64,000 bases of DNA from Pollutimonas sp963712655 (GTDB taxonomy: Bacteria; Pseudomonadota; Gammaproteobacteria; Burkholderiales; Burkholderiaceae_B): assembly GCA_963712655.1 (NCBI GenBank), contig CAVQIT010000001.1:124001-188000 (forward strand). Direction: 5' to 3'. Of the stretch, positions 17,304 through 26,240 are shown piece by piece. Made by a program: the position numbers and the translations under genes. How positions within the stretch are numbered: the stretch's first letter is position 1; every line of letters begins with the position of its first letter. A model generated the notes under the pieces. The model saw only the letters and a program-made list of their open reading frames with translations, made no database searches and was not told the DNA's origin.

Positions 17304-17597
17304 ATGCGCATCATCGCCTTATCCACCTTGCGGACGTTTTGGGAATCTCGTCCTGATGCTGAAACGCCGCTACGGTCATGGTATGCCCTGGCAAGCCGGG
17401 CAGCCTGGAATACTCCGGCAGACATCAAGGCAGCCTACGGAAGCGCCAGCTTCACAGGAAACAATCGCGTTGTATTCAACATCAAGGGTAATGACTACCG
17501 CTTGGTGGTGGCCGTGCGCTACGACCGGGGGCTGATGTATGTCCGCTTTGTCGGTACGCATCACCAATACGACAAGATCGACGTTGAGACGATTTGA
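17304..17597 (+). CDS. higB: HigB-family toxin
   Basis: A 97-residue RelE/HigB-type mRNA interferase. It starts MRIIALSTLRTFWESRPDAE and carries the core NRVVFNIKGNDYRLVVAVRY and the C-terminal VRFVGTHHQYDKID, where the conserved His and Lys/Tyr of HigB toxins lie. The GTG at 17289 would add five residues; ATG 17304 matches the family N-terminus. Its TGA is followed after 11 bp by the antitoxin ATG, toxin first, as is usual for hig systems. Confidence 0.88.
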   Translation: MRIIALSTLRTFWESRPDAETPLRSWYALASRAAWNTPADIKAAYGSASFTGNNRVVFNIKGNDYRLVVAVRYDRGLMYVRFVGTHHQYDKIDVETI

Positions 17598-17608
17598 AGG
17601 AGCCCAAT

Positions 17609-18001
17609 ATGGAACTCAAACTGATTCGCACCAAGAAAGACTATCGGGCGGCGCTGGCTGACGTTGATCGCCTGTGGGATGCTCCTGCCAAATCGCCGGC
17701 TGCCGACCAGTTGGACGTGCTGAGCCTGCTGATTGAGCAATATGAGCGCGAGCATTTCCCGATTGCCGATCCTGACCCTATCGACTTCCTCGGCCACGTC
17801 ATGGAAGCGCGCGGCTTGACGCGCAAGGATTTGGAGCCCTACCTCGGGCCGCGCGGCAGGGTATCGGACATCCTGAACCGCATCCGTCCCATGACGTTGG
17901 AAATGATCCGCAAGCTGGCCGAGGGCTTGAAGTTGCCCGCCGAGGTGCTGATTCGCCCATACCGTCTGCGGCAGGCCCATGAAGATCTGGTTGAGGCATG
18001 A
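17609..18001 (+). CDS. higA: HigA-type antitoxin with XRE HTH
   Basis: A 130-residue protein with an N-terminal toxin-binding region and a C-terminal Cro/C1 HTH (LTRKDLEPYLGPRGRVSDIL). The start at 17609 follows AAGGAG (17597-17602) by six bases. It neutralises HigB and probably represses the operon through the palindrome at 17272-17288. This family lacks the YhcG nuclease partner; the remnants downstream are separate. Confidence 0.88.
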   Translation: MELKLIRTKKDYRAALADVDRLWDAPAKSPAADQLDVLSLLIEQYEREHFPIADPDPIDFLGHVMEARGLTRKDLEPYLGPRGRVSDILNRIRPMTLEMIRKLAEGLKLPAEVLIRPYRLRQAHEDLVEA

Positions 18002-18035
18002 CCGGCGGCGGATTTTAAAAAACGAGCGATATACC

Positions 18036-18198
18036 TACCCGCCTGACCCTGCCGCCGGAGGGTTATGCCGACTGGCTGGCCGATTTTCCAGAGATGAGGG
18101 GGACGCAATCTCAAATACATGAGAGCCTTTGCGCAGATGTGGCCCCAGGCATAATTCGTGCAAGAGGTACTTGCACAATTGCCTTGGTATCAACAAAG
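18036..18198 (+). pseudogene. Internally deleted remnant of a DUF1016/YhcG-type PDDEXK nuclease gene
   Basis: One frame gives LPPEGYADWLAD (from 18049), like the start of the YhcG/DUF1016 N-terminal domain. A second frame from about 18104 gives RNLKYMRAFAQMWP, an in-frame TAA at 18152, then VQEVLAQLPWYQQ, matching the following conserved block of that domain. The two blocks are much closer than in an intact gene and are in different frames, so most of the gene is lost. Recognition is from memory of the family motifs. Confidence 0.5.
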
Positions 18199-18203
18199 TG
18201 GCC

Positions 18204-18296
18204 ATGATGAAGAGTCCCGAGACTGGGGATTTGATCGAGGGTAAGGGTGGCTTGCGCAAGCTTCGGCACGGCGACGAGCGGTTGGCGACGGTGTGA
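18204..18296 (+). pseudogene. Truncated RelE-like toxin remnant
   Basis: The frame from ATG 18204 (or 18207) reads PETGDLIEGKGGLRKLRHGDERL and then stops at 18294-18296. GDxIxGxGGLRKLR followed by DER is a signature of one RelE-type toxin family, which normally continues for another 50 or more residues. The 18297-18455 stretch beyond it holds nothing I can recognise. Confidence 0.45.
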
Positions 18297-18455
18297 TGGA
18301 TTCTAAAAATAGTCACCTTTACCCGAGTTCAGAACGGGAGAGGCGATTCTTCAGGTCTTGGTACTAGCGTAGCGGTTGCGGCTGATTCGCGCCAAGTAAG
18401 AACACACCGGGTTGAGTCCCGCTTGTCAGAAGATGACCGCCTTATCCATCCTCCC

Positions 18456-19097
18456 TCAACCCCGCCAGGCCGAAGCCCTGATCACAGAGCAGAAATTCTC
18501 GCGCTTGAAGCCGGGCTCCTTGTCGGCGATCACATCGTCGTTTACGGTTCCGAACGTGGTTTCGGGCTTGTGCCTGAAACCCTCGTAGAACGTTTGAATG
18601 ATGTTTTCCTTGAAGTGATCGCCGCGCGGGTGCGCGTGCACGACAGCGTCGCGCTCGGCGGCGCTGTATTCAGAATGGGCGAGGCCCAGGACATCCATTT
18701 CCACGCCTGCTGTCACAAGCGCTACGACGGGATGCATATGCTGGGGTATGCCGGGCGTGGTGTGCAAGGCGATGGCGGTCCAGACCGTATCGATATCGTG
18801 CTGGCCTATGCCATGGCTGCGCAGGAAGTCGCGTGCCGCGTTGGCGCTGTCCACCTCGAATCGTTCATGGGCGCTGCTGTGTTTATGCGTCAGGCCCATA
18901 TCGTGGAACATCGCCCCAACGTAGAGCAGCTCGGCATCGAACGCCAGATTGTGGCGTTTTCCTGCAAGGGCGCCGAAATAATAAACACGGCTTGAATGAT
19001 GAAACAGCAAGGGCGAGGCGGTGTCTTTCACAAGGTCGGTGACCTCGCGCGCAAGCTGGCTGTCGGGAATGGCGATGCCGCCGATGTTCAATGTCAT
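18456..19097 (-). CDS. HD domain metal-dependent phosphohydrolase (cyanamide-hydratase-like)
   Basis: A 213-residue single HD domain protein. Metal-ligand motifs: H in LLFHHSSRVYYF, HD in GAMFHDMGLTH, then HERFEVDSANAARDFL and the C-terminal region IALHTTPGIPQH. Similar proteins include cyanamide or isonitrile hydratase relatives and general HD hydrolases. The ATG at 19097 was preferred because a GGAGG lies just upstream; a longer frame to 19181 lacks support. It is divergent from the GlxA-type regulator at 19204, which probably controls it. Confidence 0.8.
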   Translation of the reverse strand: MTLNIGGIAIPDSQLAREVTDLVKDTASPLLFHHSSRVYYFGALAGKRHNLAFDAELLYVGAMFHDMGLTHKHSSAHERFEVDSANAARDFLRSHGIGQHDIDTVWTAIALHTTPGIPQHMHPVVALVTAGVEMDVLGLAHSEYSAAERDAVVHAHPRGDHFKENIIQTFYEGFRHKPETTFGTVNDDVIADKEPGFKRENFCSVIRASAWRG

Positions 19098-19203
19098 GAT
19101 GTACCTCCAAGGTGAATACCCATTCATTCTCGAATGTTCCGGCGATGGCATCAATTGACTTAATACGTTATATACTGCCATTTTGCGTCGTCAAAAGACA
19201 TGT

Positions 19204-20187
19204 ATGAAAAATCCTTCCGATATGGCGAAAACCATTGCCATCCTGGCGCTGCCCGGTGTGCAGTTGCTGGACGTCTCCGGTCCCCTGGATGTATTCGCCC
19301 AGGCTAATGCCGAAGCGGGTCGTGATGTTTATACATTGAAGGTAATCGCCTGCGAGCCCGGCCCTGTTCGCAGTTCCTCCGGTGTACGCCTGCTGCCCGA
19401 CGGGCTGGCCGGCGAGGCGGGCGAGCACATCGATACGCTGCTTGTGGCCGGAGCGCCGAACGCGGCGCAAATGTCTTTGCCGCCGTCGATCCTGGCGTGG
19501 CTACGCAAAATGGCTACCCGATCCCGGCGCTATGGCTCAGTGTGCACGGGCGCCTTCGTGCTGGCAGCTACCGGCTTGCTGGACGGCAGGCGGATTACCA
19601 CGCATTGGGCCGCGGTGGAGCGCCTTGGCGAAGCTTATCCCGCCATTACTGTGGATCAGGATGCCTTGTACGTGCGGGATGGCAAGGTACGCACGGCGGC
19701 GGGGGTGACGGCAGGTCTGGATCTGGCCTTGTCGCTGGTGGAAGAAGACCTGGGCCGGGAAATTGCCATGCGGGTGGCGGGACAATTGGTAATGTTCTTC
19801 AAGCGGCCGGGCGGGCAATTGCAGTTCAGCCGCAAAGGAGAAACGCGCCCCGCCGGGCGTTCCGTCCTGCAGGCGGTGCAGCGCTGGGTGCTGGCCAATC
19901 CCGCGGGCGATCACAGCGTGGCCAGCCTGGCCAGGCATGCGGGGCTGAGTCCACGCCATTTCGCGCGCTTGTTTCAAGCCGAACTGGGGATCGCGCCGGG
20001 CGCCTGGGCCGAGGCGGCTCGAATAGCCGCGGCGCGCCGGTTACTGGAAACTGGCGGCGAAGCGCCCAAGCAGGTGGCGGCCAAATGCGGTTTTGCCAAC
20101 GCGGACACCTTGCGCCGGGCCTTCGTCAAGCATATAGGCATATCGCCCGCGGAATACCGTCGCGGGCATGGACAGGGCAGGGCATAA
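19204..20187 (+). CDS. GlxA-type transcriptional regulator (DJ-1/PfpI plus AraC HTH)
   Basis: About 327 residues. The N-terminal class I glutamine amidotransferase-like (DJ-1/PfpI) domain includes LPGVQLLDVSGPLDVF and the nucleophile-elbow region SVCTGAFVLAATGLLDGR. The C-terminal AraC HTH spans roughly residues 225-325 with SLARHAGLSPRHFARLFQAE and FANADTLRRAFVKHIGISPAEYRR. The ligand is unknown. Shares a short intergenic region with the divergent HD gene. Confidence 0.88.
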   Translation: MKNPSDMAKTIAILALPGVQLLDVSGPLDVFAQANAEAGRDVYTLKVIACEPGPVRSSSGVRLLPDGLAGEAGEHIDTLLVAGAPNAAQMSLPPSILAWLRKMATRSRRYGSVCTGAFVLAATGLLDGRRITTHWAAVERLGEAYPAITVDQDALYVRDGKVRTAAGVTAGLDLALSLVEEDLGREIAMRVAGQLVMFFKRPGGQLQFSRKGETRPAGRSVLQAVQRWVLANPAGDHSVASLARHAGLSPRHFARLFQAELGIAPGAWAEAARIAAARRLLETGGEAPKQVAAKCGFANADTLRRAFVKHIGISPAEYRRGHGQGRA

Positions 20188-20248
20188 GCGCAAGCGGCTC
20201 GACCAGGCGCTGGCGGCTTTCAATGGATTTTGCGAATAGGCCGGTCTG

Positions 20249-21130
20249 TCAAGCCTGCACGATTGCCATATACCTTTCGTAAATCGCATGCGTGATCTCT
20301 TTTTGCCTGTTGTCGCGCCGCTCCAGCAGGCCGACATCCCGCGTCACAGGGCCCAGCTCTTTGGGCAGCGGCAACAGGCGCAGATCGTGCATTTCTTTCC
20401 AGTTCTGGGTATGCAGCAAGGGCAGCACGGTAACGCCTACCTCTTGCCGCACCAGGCCCAGCAGTTGCTCGATGGCGTTCAGTTCAAGGAAATCGTCGGG
20501 GATGACGCCCATTTTCTGCAGCATGCGGTCGATCTGGCGGCCCGTATGCTGAGTACGGTCGAAACGCAGGAATGGGTTCTGCATCAGCACTTTTCTCGGG
20601 TCGCTGCCGCTTACCGACGCGGGTACGATGATGCGTAGCGGCTCTTGATACAAAACGGCCCATCGTGTGCCGGCCGGCCGCTTGCCGGCGCTTACGACGA
20701 TGGCGGCGTCGATGTCCCCATGCTCGACCTTATGAGTCAGTTCGCTGGATTTGCCCGATACCAGCCGGATTCCCAAGCCCTTGTGTTCCTTTTTCAATTG
20801 CGACACGATCCTGGCGAGGATGCTCATGCAGGACACAATGGACCCTATCGTCAATTGGCCCACGTAGCGGCCGGCCGGCGTCTTGGGCAGGCGTATCCGG
20901 TCGTAAAGCTCCAGCAACTGCTTGATTTCCGGCAGGACTTCCTGGCCCGCCGCATTCAGCAGCGCCAGCCTGCCGTCGCGGTCGAACAGCTCGCGGCCGA
21001 ACTGTTCTTCCAGCGTGCGCATCTGCAGGCTGACCGCCGCCTGCGTCAGGCCTACATACTCGGCCGCCTCCGAAAACGAGCCTAGCCGGGCGACGGCCAC
21101 GAAGGTGCGCATGAAGCGTATGGTACTCAT
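20249..21130 (-). CDS. LysR-family transcriptional regulator
   Basis: A 293-residue LTTR. The winged HTH at residues 1-60 reads TFVAVARLGSFSEAAEYVGLTQAAVSLQMRTLEEQ; the effector domain follows. The ATG at 21130 was chosen because it matches the LTTR N-terminus; upstream codons extend only into the promoter. It is divergent from the gamma-glutamyltransferase and ABC cluster across an AT-rich gap of 94 bp and is the likely regulator of that cluster. Confidence 0.9.
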   Translation of the reverse strand: MSTIRFMRTFVAVARLGSFSEAAEYVGLTQAAVSLQMRTLEEQFGRELFDRDGRLALLNAAGQEVLPEIKQLLELYDRIRLPKTPAGRYVGQLTIGSIVSCMSILARIVSQLKKEHKGLGIRLVSGKSSELTHKVEHGDIDAAIVVSAGKRPAGTRWAVLYQEPLRIIVPASVSGSDPRKVLMQNPFLRFDRTQHTGRQIDRMLQKMGVIPDDFLELNAIEQLLGLVRQEVGVTVLPLLHTQNWKEMHDLRLLPLPKELGPVTRDVGLLERRDNRQKEITHAIYERYMAIVQA

Positions 21131-21224
21131 AAGAAAAACTTGTTTGAAAGAATAGAAAATTAAATTGATGTAATGATAATTTGATAGTAGCTTACAGGGC
21201 CTGAATAAACGCATTCTTTATGAC

Positions 21225-22853
21225 ATGAAAAATTTCAATTGGGCCAATCCTTATCCTTCCACGCGCGCACCCCTGTTTGCGCGCAATGTGGTGTCCACGT
21301 CGCATCCCCTGGCGGCCCAAGCGGGCCTGCGCATGATGCTAAAGGGCGGCAACGCGGTGGACGCGGCCATTGCCGCCGCGGCGACCCTCACGCTCGTCGA
21401 GCCGGTGTCTTGCGGCCTGGGCGGGGATTGCTTTGCCATATTGTGGGACGGCAAAAAGCTTCATGGCCTGAATTCATCGGGTCCGGCGCCCGCCGCCTGG
21501 AATGTCGAGTACTTCAAGCGCAAGCACGGCAGCGATGCCAACGGCCTGGCCAATCAGCCCAAGCGGGGATGGGACACGGTAACGGTGCCCGGCGTTGTGG
21601 CGGGTTGGGCGGCGTTGCACGGAAAATTCGGCAAGCTGCCTTTCGAAGACCTGTTCGAGCCGGCGATCGAGATTGCCGAGCGCGGTTATGCCGTGCCGCC
21701 TGTCGTGGCCGGCAAGTGGGCCAAGGCGGCCGAAGAATTGAAGATGCAACCAGGTTTTGCCCAGGCCTTCATGCCGCAGGGGCGCGCGCCCGCCGTGGGC
21801 GAAAATTTCCGTATTCCCGATGCGGCCGGAACCTTGAGGCGTATTGCGCAAAGCCACGGCCGCGATTTCTACGAAGGCGAACTTGCCGAGAAAATCGCTG
21901 CCTTCAGCCGCCAGGGCAACGGCGCCCTGACGCTGGACGATCTGCGCAACTATCGCCCTGAATGGGTCGAGCCCATATCCAGGGATTACCACGGCTATAC
22001 CCTGCACGAGCTTCCGCCTAACGGCCAGGGTATCGCGGCGCTGATAGCGCTGGGTATTGCCGAGCGCTTCGACCTGCGCAATATGCCGGTCGATTCCGTG
22101 CAGTCGCAACATGTCCAGATAGAAGCCATGAAGCTGGCGTTCGCCGATGTGTACCGCTACGTGGCCGACCCGCGCGGCATGACGGTTACGCCTATGCAAA
22201 TGCTCGACGACAACTACCTGGACAGCCGCGCCAAGCTTATCCGCCTGGACCAGGCTACGCAGCACCAGGCCGGGCGCCTACCGGCCGGAGGCACGATTTA
22301 CCTGTCCGCGGCCGACGAAAGCGGTATGATGATTTCGTTCATCCAATCAAATTACATGGGTTTCGGTTCGGGGGTGGTCGTGCCGGGCACCGGCATCAGC
22401 CTGCAGAATCGCGGCGTCGGGTTTTCCATGGACCCTGTTTCTCCGAATGTGGTCGAGGGCGGCAAGCGGCCGTTCCACACGATTATTCCCGCCTTTCTTA
22501 CCAAGGACGGCAGGCCGGTAATGAGCTTTGGCGTGATGGGCGGCGATATGCAGCCGCAAGGGCATATGCAAACCCTGATACGCATGGTCGATTACGACCA
22601 GCAGCCCCAGGCGGCCTGCTGCGCTCCGCGCTGGAAGGTCAACCGCGACTTTACGCTCGACATCGAGCCGAACATGAATGCCGATGTGGTCCAGGGCCTT
22701 AAAGGCCTGGGCCATACCTTCAAATCGATCTACGATCCCTACATGGATTTTGGCGCAGGTCAGTTTATCTGGAAGCTGTCTGAAGACGATAAGGATGCCG
22801 GGTATGTGGCGGCCAGCGATAGCCGCCGCGACGGCCAGGCCGTTGGGTTTTAA
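21225..22853 (+). CDS. Gamma-glutamyltransferase family Ntn-hydrolase (first copy)
   Basis: A 542-residue GGT-family protein. The N-terminal part has GGNAVDAAIAAAATLTLVEP and the central part GGTIYLSAADESGMMISFIQS, where the Thr would become the N-terminal nucleophile after self-cleavage. The usual Thr-Thr-His around the cut is Gly-Gly-Thr-Ile here, as in the subgroup with FGSGVVVPGTGI downstream. No signal peptide is visible, so it is probably cytoplasmic, unlike classical periplasmic GGT. Substrates of the family include glutathione, gamma-glutamyl peptides and oxamate-like amides. First gene of a cluster encoding an ABC importer. Confidence 0.85.
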   Translation: MKNFNWANPYPSTRAPLFARNVVSTSHPLAAQAGLRMMLKGGNAVDAAIAAAATLTLVEPVSCGLGGDCFAILWDGKKLHGLNSSGPAPAAWNVEYFKRKHGSDANGLANQPKRGWDTVTVPGVVAGWAALHGKFGKLPFEDLFEPAIEIAERGYAVPPVVAGKWAKAAEELKMQPGFAQAFMPQGRAPAVGENFRIPDAAGTLRRIAQSHGRDFYEGELAEKIAAFSRQGNGALTLDDLRNYRPEWVEPISRDYHGYTLHELPPNGQGIAALIALGIAERFDLRNMPVDSVQSQHVQIEAMKLAFADVYRYVADPRGMTVTPMQMLDDNYLDSRAKLIRLDQATQHQAGRLPAGGTIYLSAADESGMMISFIQSNYMGFGSGVVVPGTGISLQNRGVGFSMDPVSPNVVEGGKRPFHTIIPAFLTKDGRPVMSFGVMGGDMQPQGHMQTLIRMVDYDQQPQAACCAPRWKVNRDFTLDIEPNMNADVVQGLKGLGHTFKSIYDPYMDFGAGQFIWKLSEDDKDAGYVAASDSRRDGQAVGF

Positions 22854-22883
22854 TAATTAATAAATTTGCGGGGAGACAATACA

Positions 22884-24392
22884 ATGAAAAAAATGACGCT
22901 ATTGCTGGGCGGTCTTTTGCTGGGCGCGGCGGCGGCCAGCCAGGCGCAGGATCTGCGCATAGGCATGCAAGACGATCCCGATACGCTGGATGTGCATCGC
23001 TCGCGCACGTATGCGGCGCGCATCGTGCTTACCTCGTTGTGCGACAAGCTGGTCGATACCGACGCCAAGCTGCAGTTCGTGCCCCGGCTGGCCAAGTCCT
23101 GGTCCTGGAACGACGACAATACGCAACTGACTTTCAAGTTGCGCGATGATGTCGTGTTTCATGACGGCAGCAAATTCGACGCGGCGGCGGCCAAGGCCAA
23201 CCTGGAACGGGCCCTGACTTTGCCGGACAGCCAGCGCAAAAGCGAGCTGGCGTCCATCAAGCAAGTCGATGCGCCCGATGCGGCAACCCTGGTCATTACC
23301 GTAAAGCAGCCCGACGCTCCATTGCTGGCCCAGTTGTCCGACCGGGCCGGAATGATGATGTCGCCCAAAAGCTTTGCGGGCGCCGATAGTGCCTCGGATG
23401 TGGGCCGCAATCCGGTTTGCTCCGGGCCCTACAAGTTTGTGGAGCGTGTCCAGAACGACCGCATTGTCCTGGAAAAATTCGACAAGTATTACAACGCCAA
23501 AGACTTTGCCTTCAGCAAGGTCACGTTCTTTTCAATTCCCGATTCGACGGTGCGCCTGTCCAATTTGCGCTCGGGCGGCATAGACATCCTGGAGCGCCTG
23601 AATCCGTCCGATGTACCGCAGGTCAAGGAAAATTCCAATCTGGTCTTCAAGCCGGTGATAGGCCTGGGTTTTCGCCAATTCGTATTCAATGTCAACAACG
23701 GCGAGCGCGCCAAGACGAATCCATTCAAGGACAAGCGCGTTCGGCACGCTTTTCAGTTGACCATAGACCGCCAGGCGATAGGCGATGTTTTGGGGGGCGG
23801 TTTGTTTCCGCCCGCGCAGCAGCCATTTCCCCTGGCCAGCCCCTACCATAGCGACAAATTCCCTGTCATCAAGCCGGATATCGCCAAGGCCAAGGCCTTA
23901 TTGAAAGAAGCCGGCATGGAAACCGTGAAGGCCGAACTGACGTTCGCCAACAATACGCTGGAAGCATCCACGGCGGAAATGGTCCAGGCCATGGCCGCCC
24001 AGGCCGGTTTCCAGATAAGCTTGCGGCCCACCGAATACGCCGCCATGCTGGCCGAGTCGCAGAAAGGCAATTTCCAGATGGATATGCGCGGCTGGTCCGG
24101 CCGGGTGGACCCTGACGGCAACATCTATTCTTTCGGGACATGCAAAGGAACGCTGAATGATGGCCACTATTGCAATCCCAAGGTCGATGAGCTGCTCAAG
24201 CAGGCGCGCCTGGTGTCGGATCAGGCCAAGCGCAAGGCCATTTATGACCAGGTCCAGGGCATATTGCAGGATGAACTGCCCCATATGTATATTTATTACC
24301 AGCCCTGGCCTTTCGCCGTCAGCAAGAAAGTCCAGGGTTTCGAGCCTTATCCCGACGGAATGATACGATTGGACAAGGTTACATTTCATTGA
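22884..24392 (+). CDS. ABC transporter substrate-binding protein, family 5 (first copy)
   Basis: A 502-residue DppA/GsiB-type periplasmic binding protein. The signal peptide covers about residues 1-22 (cleavage near ASQA). The mature protein shows LRIGMQDDPDTLDVHRS and the family motif NPVCSGPYKFVERVQND. ATG 22884 follows GGGGAG. It is clearly paralogous to the protein at 28135, with aligned motifs throughout. It likely delivers a small peptide such as glutathione to the permeases that follow. Confidence 0.9.
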   Translation: MKKMTLLLGGLLLGAAAASQAQDLRIGMQDDPDTLDVHRSRTYAARIVLTSLCDKLVDTDAKLQFVPRLAKSWSWNDDNTQLTFKLRDDVVFHDGSKFDAAAAKANLERALTLPDSQRKSELASIKQVDAPDAATLVITVKQPDAPLLAQLSDRAGMMMSPKSFAGADSASDVGRNPVCSGPYKFVERVQNDRIVLEKFDKYYNAKDFAFSKVTFFSIPDSTVRLSNLRSGGIDILERLNPSDVPQVKENSNLVFKPVIGLGFRQFVFNVNNGERAKTNPFKDKRVRHAFQLTIDRQAIGDVLGGGLFPPAQQPFPLASPYHSDKFPVIKPDIAKAKALLKEAGMETVKAELTFANNTLEASTAEMVQAMAAQAGFQISLRPTEYAAMLAESQKGNFQMDMRGWSGRVDPDGNIYSFGTCKGTLNDGHYCNPKVDELLKQARLVSDQAKRKAIYDQVQGILQDELPHMYIYYQPWPFAVSKKVQGFEPYPDGMIRLDKVTFH

Positions 24393-24416
24393 TCGTTCAC
24401 GGCGGAAATCCACTGC

Positions 24417-25361
24417 ATGTTCAAACTTATCCTACGCCGCCTGATCGTTGCGATACCGACCTTGATACTCGTCTCTATCGTCATATTCGGATTGCAGAAA
24501 ATACTGCCGGGCGATCCTGTCCTGGCGATGGCGGGCGAGGAGCGGGACCCTGCGGTGCTCGAGTTCCTGCGCGATAAGTACCGCCTGAACGATCCTCTGC
24601 CCGAACAATACCTGGCATGGATCACGCAGGTGGGGCAGGGCAATCTGGGCGTTTCGCTGCGCACCGATATTCCGGTCACGACGCTGATCAAGCAGAAGCT
24701 GCCGGTGACGATTCAACTGGCTGTCATGGCCATGTTTTTCGCCATCATCATAGGCATACCCCTGGGCATTCTGGCGGCGGTGCGCAAAGGAACCCGGGTG
24801 GAGTTCGGGGCGAATCTTTTCGCCTTGTCGGGCATGTCGATTCCGAATTTCTGGCTGGGCATTGTGCTGATCATGATTGTTTCGGTATGGCTCAAGTGGC
24901 TGCCCGCCTCGGGTTATGTGTCGCCAGGCACGGATTTCTGGCTGTCGCTCAAGACCATGCTGATGCCCTCGCTGGTGCTGTCCACGGCGATCAGCGCCTA
25001 CCTGATGCGCCATACGCGTTCGGCCATGCTCGAAGCGCTCAGCGCCGATTATGTCCGCACGGCCCGGGCAAAGGGCGCGTCGGAGCGCATTGTGGTGCTG
25101 CGCCACGCCTTGCGCAATGCCCTGATGCCTATCGTGACCCTGGTCACCATCTTGTTCGGTGAATTGCTGGCCGGGGCTGTGCTGACCGAGCAGATTTTCG
25201 GCATACCCGGATTCGGCAAGCTGCTTGTCGACGCCGTGTTCAATCGCGATTACGCGATCGTGCAGGGGGTGGTGCTGTGCATAGCAGTGGGCTTTATTGT
25301 GTTGACCCTGGTCGCCGATGTGCTTTATATCCTGATCAACCCACGCTTGAGGTATGCATGA
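24417..25361 (+). CDS. ABC peptide transporter permease, DppB/GsiC type
   Basis: A 314-residue inner-membrane protein with about six transmembrane helices. The N-terminal RRLIVAIPTLILVSIVIFGLQ helix and the EAA loop EALSADYVRTARAKGASERIVVLRHALRNALMP identify the DppB family. It starts 24 bp after the binding protein and its stop overlaps the start of the second permease. Confidence 0.94.
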   Translation: MFKLILRRLIVAIPTLILVSIVIFGLQKILPGDPVLAMAGEERDPAVLEFLRDKYRLNDPLPEQYLAWITQVGQGNLGVSLRTDIPVTTLIKQKLPVTIQLAVMAMFFAIIIGIPLGILAAVRKGTRVEFGANLFALSGMSIPNFWLGIVLIMIVSVWLKWLPASGYVSPGTDFWLSLKTMLMPSLVLSTAISAYLMRHTRSAMLEALSADYVRTARAKGASERIVVLRHALRNALMPIVTLVTILFGELLAGAVLTEQIFGIPGFGKLLVDAVFNRDYAIVQGVVLCIAVGFIVLTLVADVLYILINPRLRYA

Positions 25362-26236
25362 CTGCGCAAGTTGTGAATGCGGCGCTGGCGCCGCCCGGGC
25401 GCCGCGCGAATCGCTCCTGGGGCAAATTCAAACGCAATCGCTCGGCCATGCTGGGCGCCGCCATTGTGTTGTTTTTCATATTGATTGCGTTGCTGGCGCC
25501 GCTTATTGCCAGTTACGATCCCACGCAAGTCAGCTTTACCGCCATACGCAAGGCGCCTTCGGCCGCGCACTGGCTAGGCACCGATGAGCTGGGCCGCGAT
25601 ATATTAAGCCGCATGGTGTTCGGCGCCAGGGCCTCGCTATTGGCGGGCATGTGTTCGGTGCTGATCGCGCTGGTGGTCGGCGTGCCTTTCGGCTTGCTGG
25701 CGGGTTATTTCGGCGGCTTGATCGATGGCTGCATTTCGCGCGCCACCGAAGCCCTGCTGTCCATTCCTTTCCTGATACTGGCTATTGCCCTGGCGGCATT
25801 CCTCGGGCCCAGCCTGGTCAACGCCATGATCGCCATCGGCGTGTCGGCGGCGCCGCTTTTCATACGCCTGGCGCGCGGCCAGGTGCTGTCGATCAAGAAT
25901 GAAGACTATGTGCAAAGCACACGGTCTTTGGGCGCCTCCAATACCCGCATCGTTCTGCGCCATATTCTGCCCAACATCATGCCGGCGCTTATTGTGCAGG
26001 CGACCATCATGATAGCTAGCGCCATCATTGCCGAAGCCAGCCTGTCGTTCCTGGGCCTGGGGCTGCAGCCTCCGAATCCTTCCTGGGGATCCATGTTGAA
26101 CACAGCCAAGAATTTCATGACGCAGGCGCCCTGGATGTCCATTTTTCCCGGTTCGGCAATATTCTTCGTGGTTTTCGGATTCAACTTGCTGGGCGATGGC
26201 CTGCGCGATGCGCTCGACCCGCGCCAGGATCATTAA
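25358..26236 (+). CDS. ABC peptide transporter permease, DppC/GsiD type
   Basis: A 292-residue permease, starting at ATG 25358 within an ATGA overlap with the previous gene. An N-terminal cytoplasmic stretch, then NRSAMLGAAIVLFFILIALLAPL, the DppC motif HWLGTDELGRDILSRMVFGAR and the EAA loop VQSTRSLGASNTRIVLRHILPN. It forms the transmembrane heterodimer with the protein at 24417. Confidence 0.94.
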   Translation: MTAQVVNAALAPPGRRANRSWGKFKRNRSAMLGAAIVLFFILIALLAPLIASYDPTQVSFTAIRKAPSAAHWLGTDELGRDILSRMVFGARASLLAGMCSVLIALVVGVPFGLLAGYFGGLIDGCISRATEALLSIPFLILAIALAAFLGPSLVNAMIAIGVSAAPLFIRLARGQVLSIKNEDYVQSTRSLGASNTRIVLRHILPNIMPALIVQATIMIASAIIAEASLSFLGLGLQPPNPSWGSMLNTAKNFMTQAPWMSIFPGSAIFFVVFGFNLLGDGLRDALDPRQDH

Positions 26237-26240
26237 CCCT

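Noticed and set aside
18297..18455. Further TA or nuclease remnants
   Set aside because: Translations in all frames show no recognisable motif.
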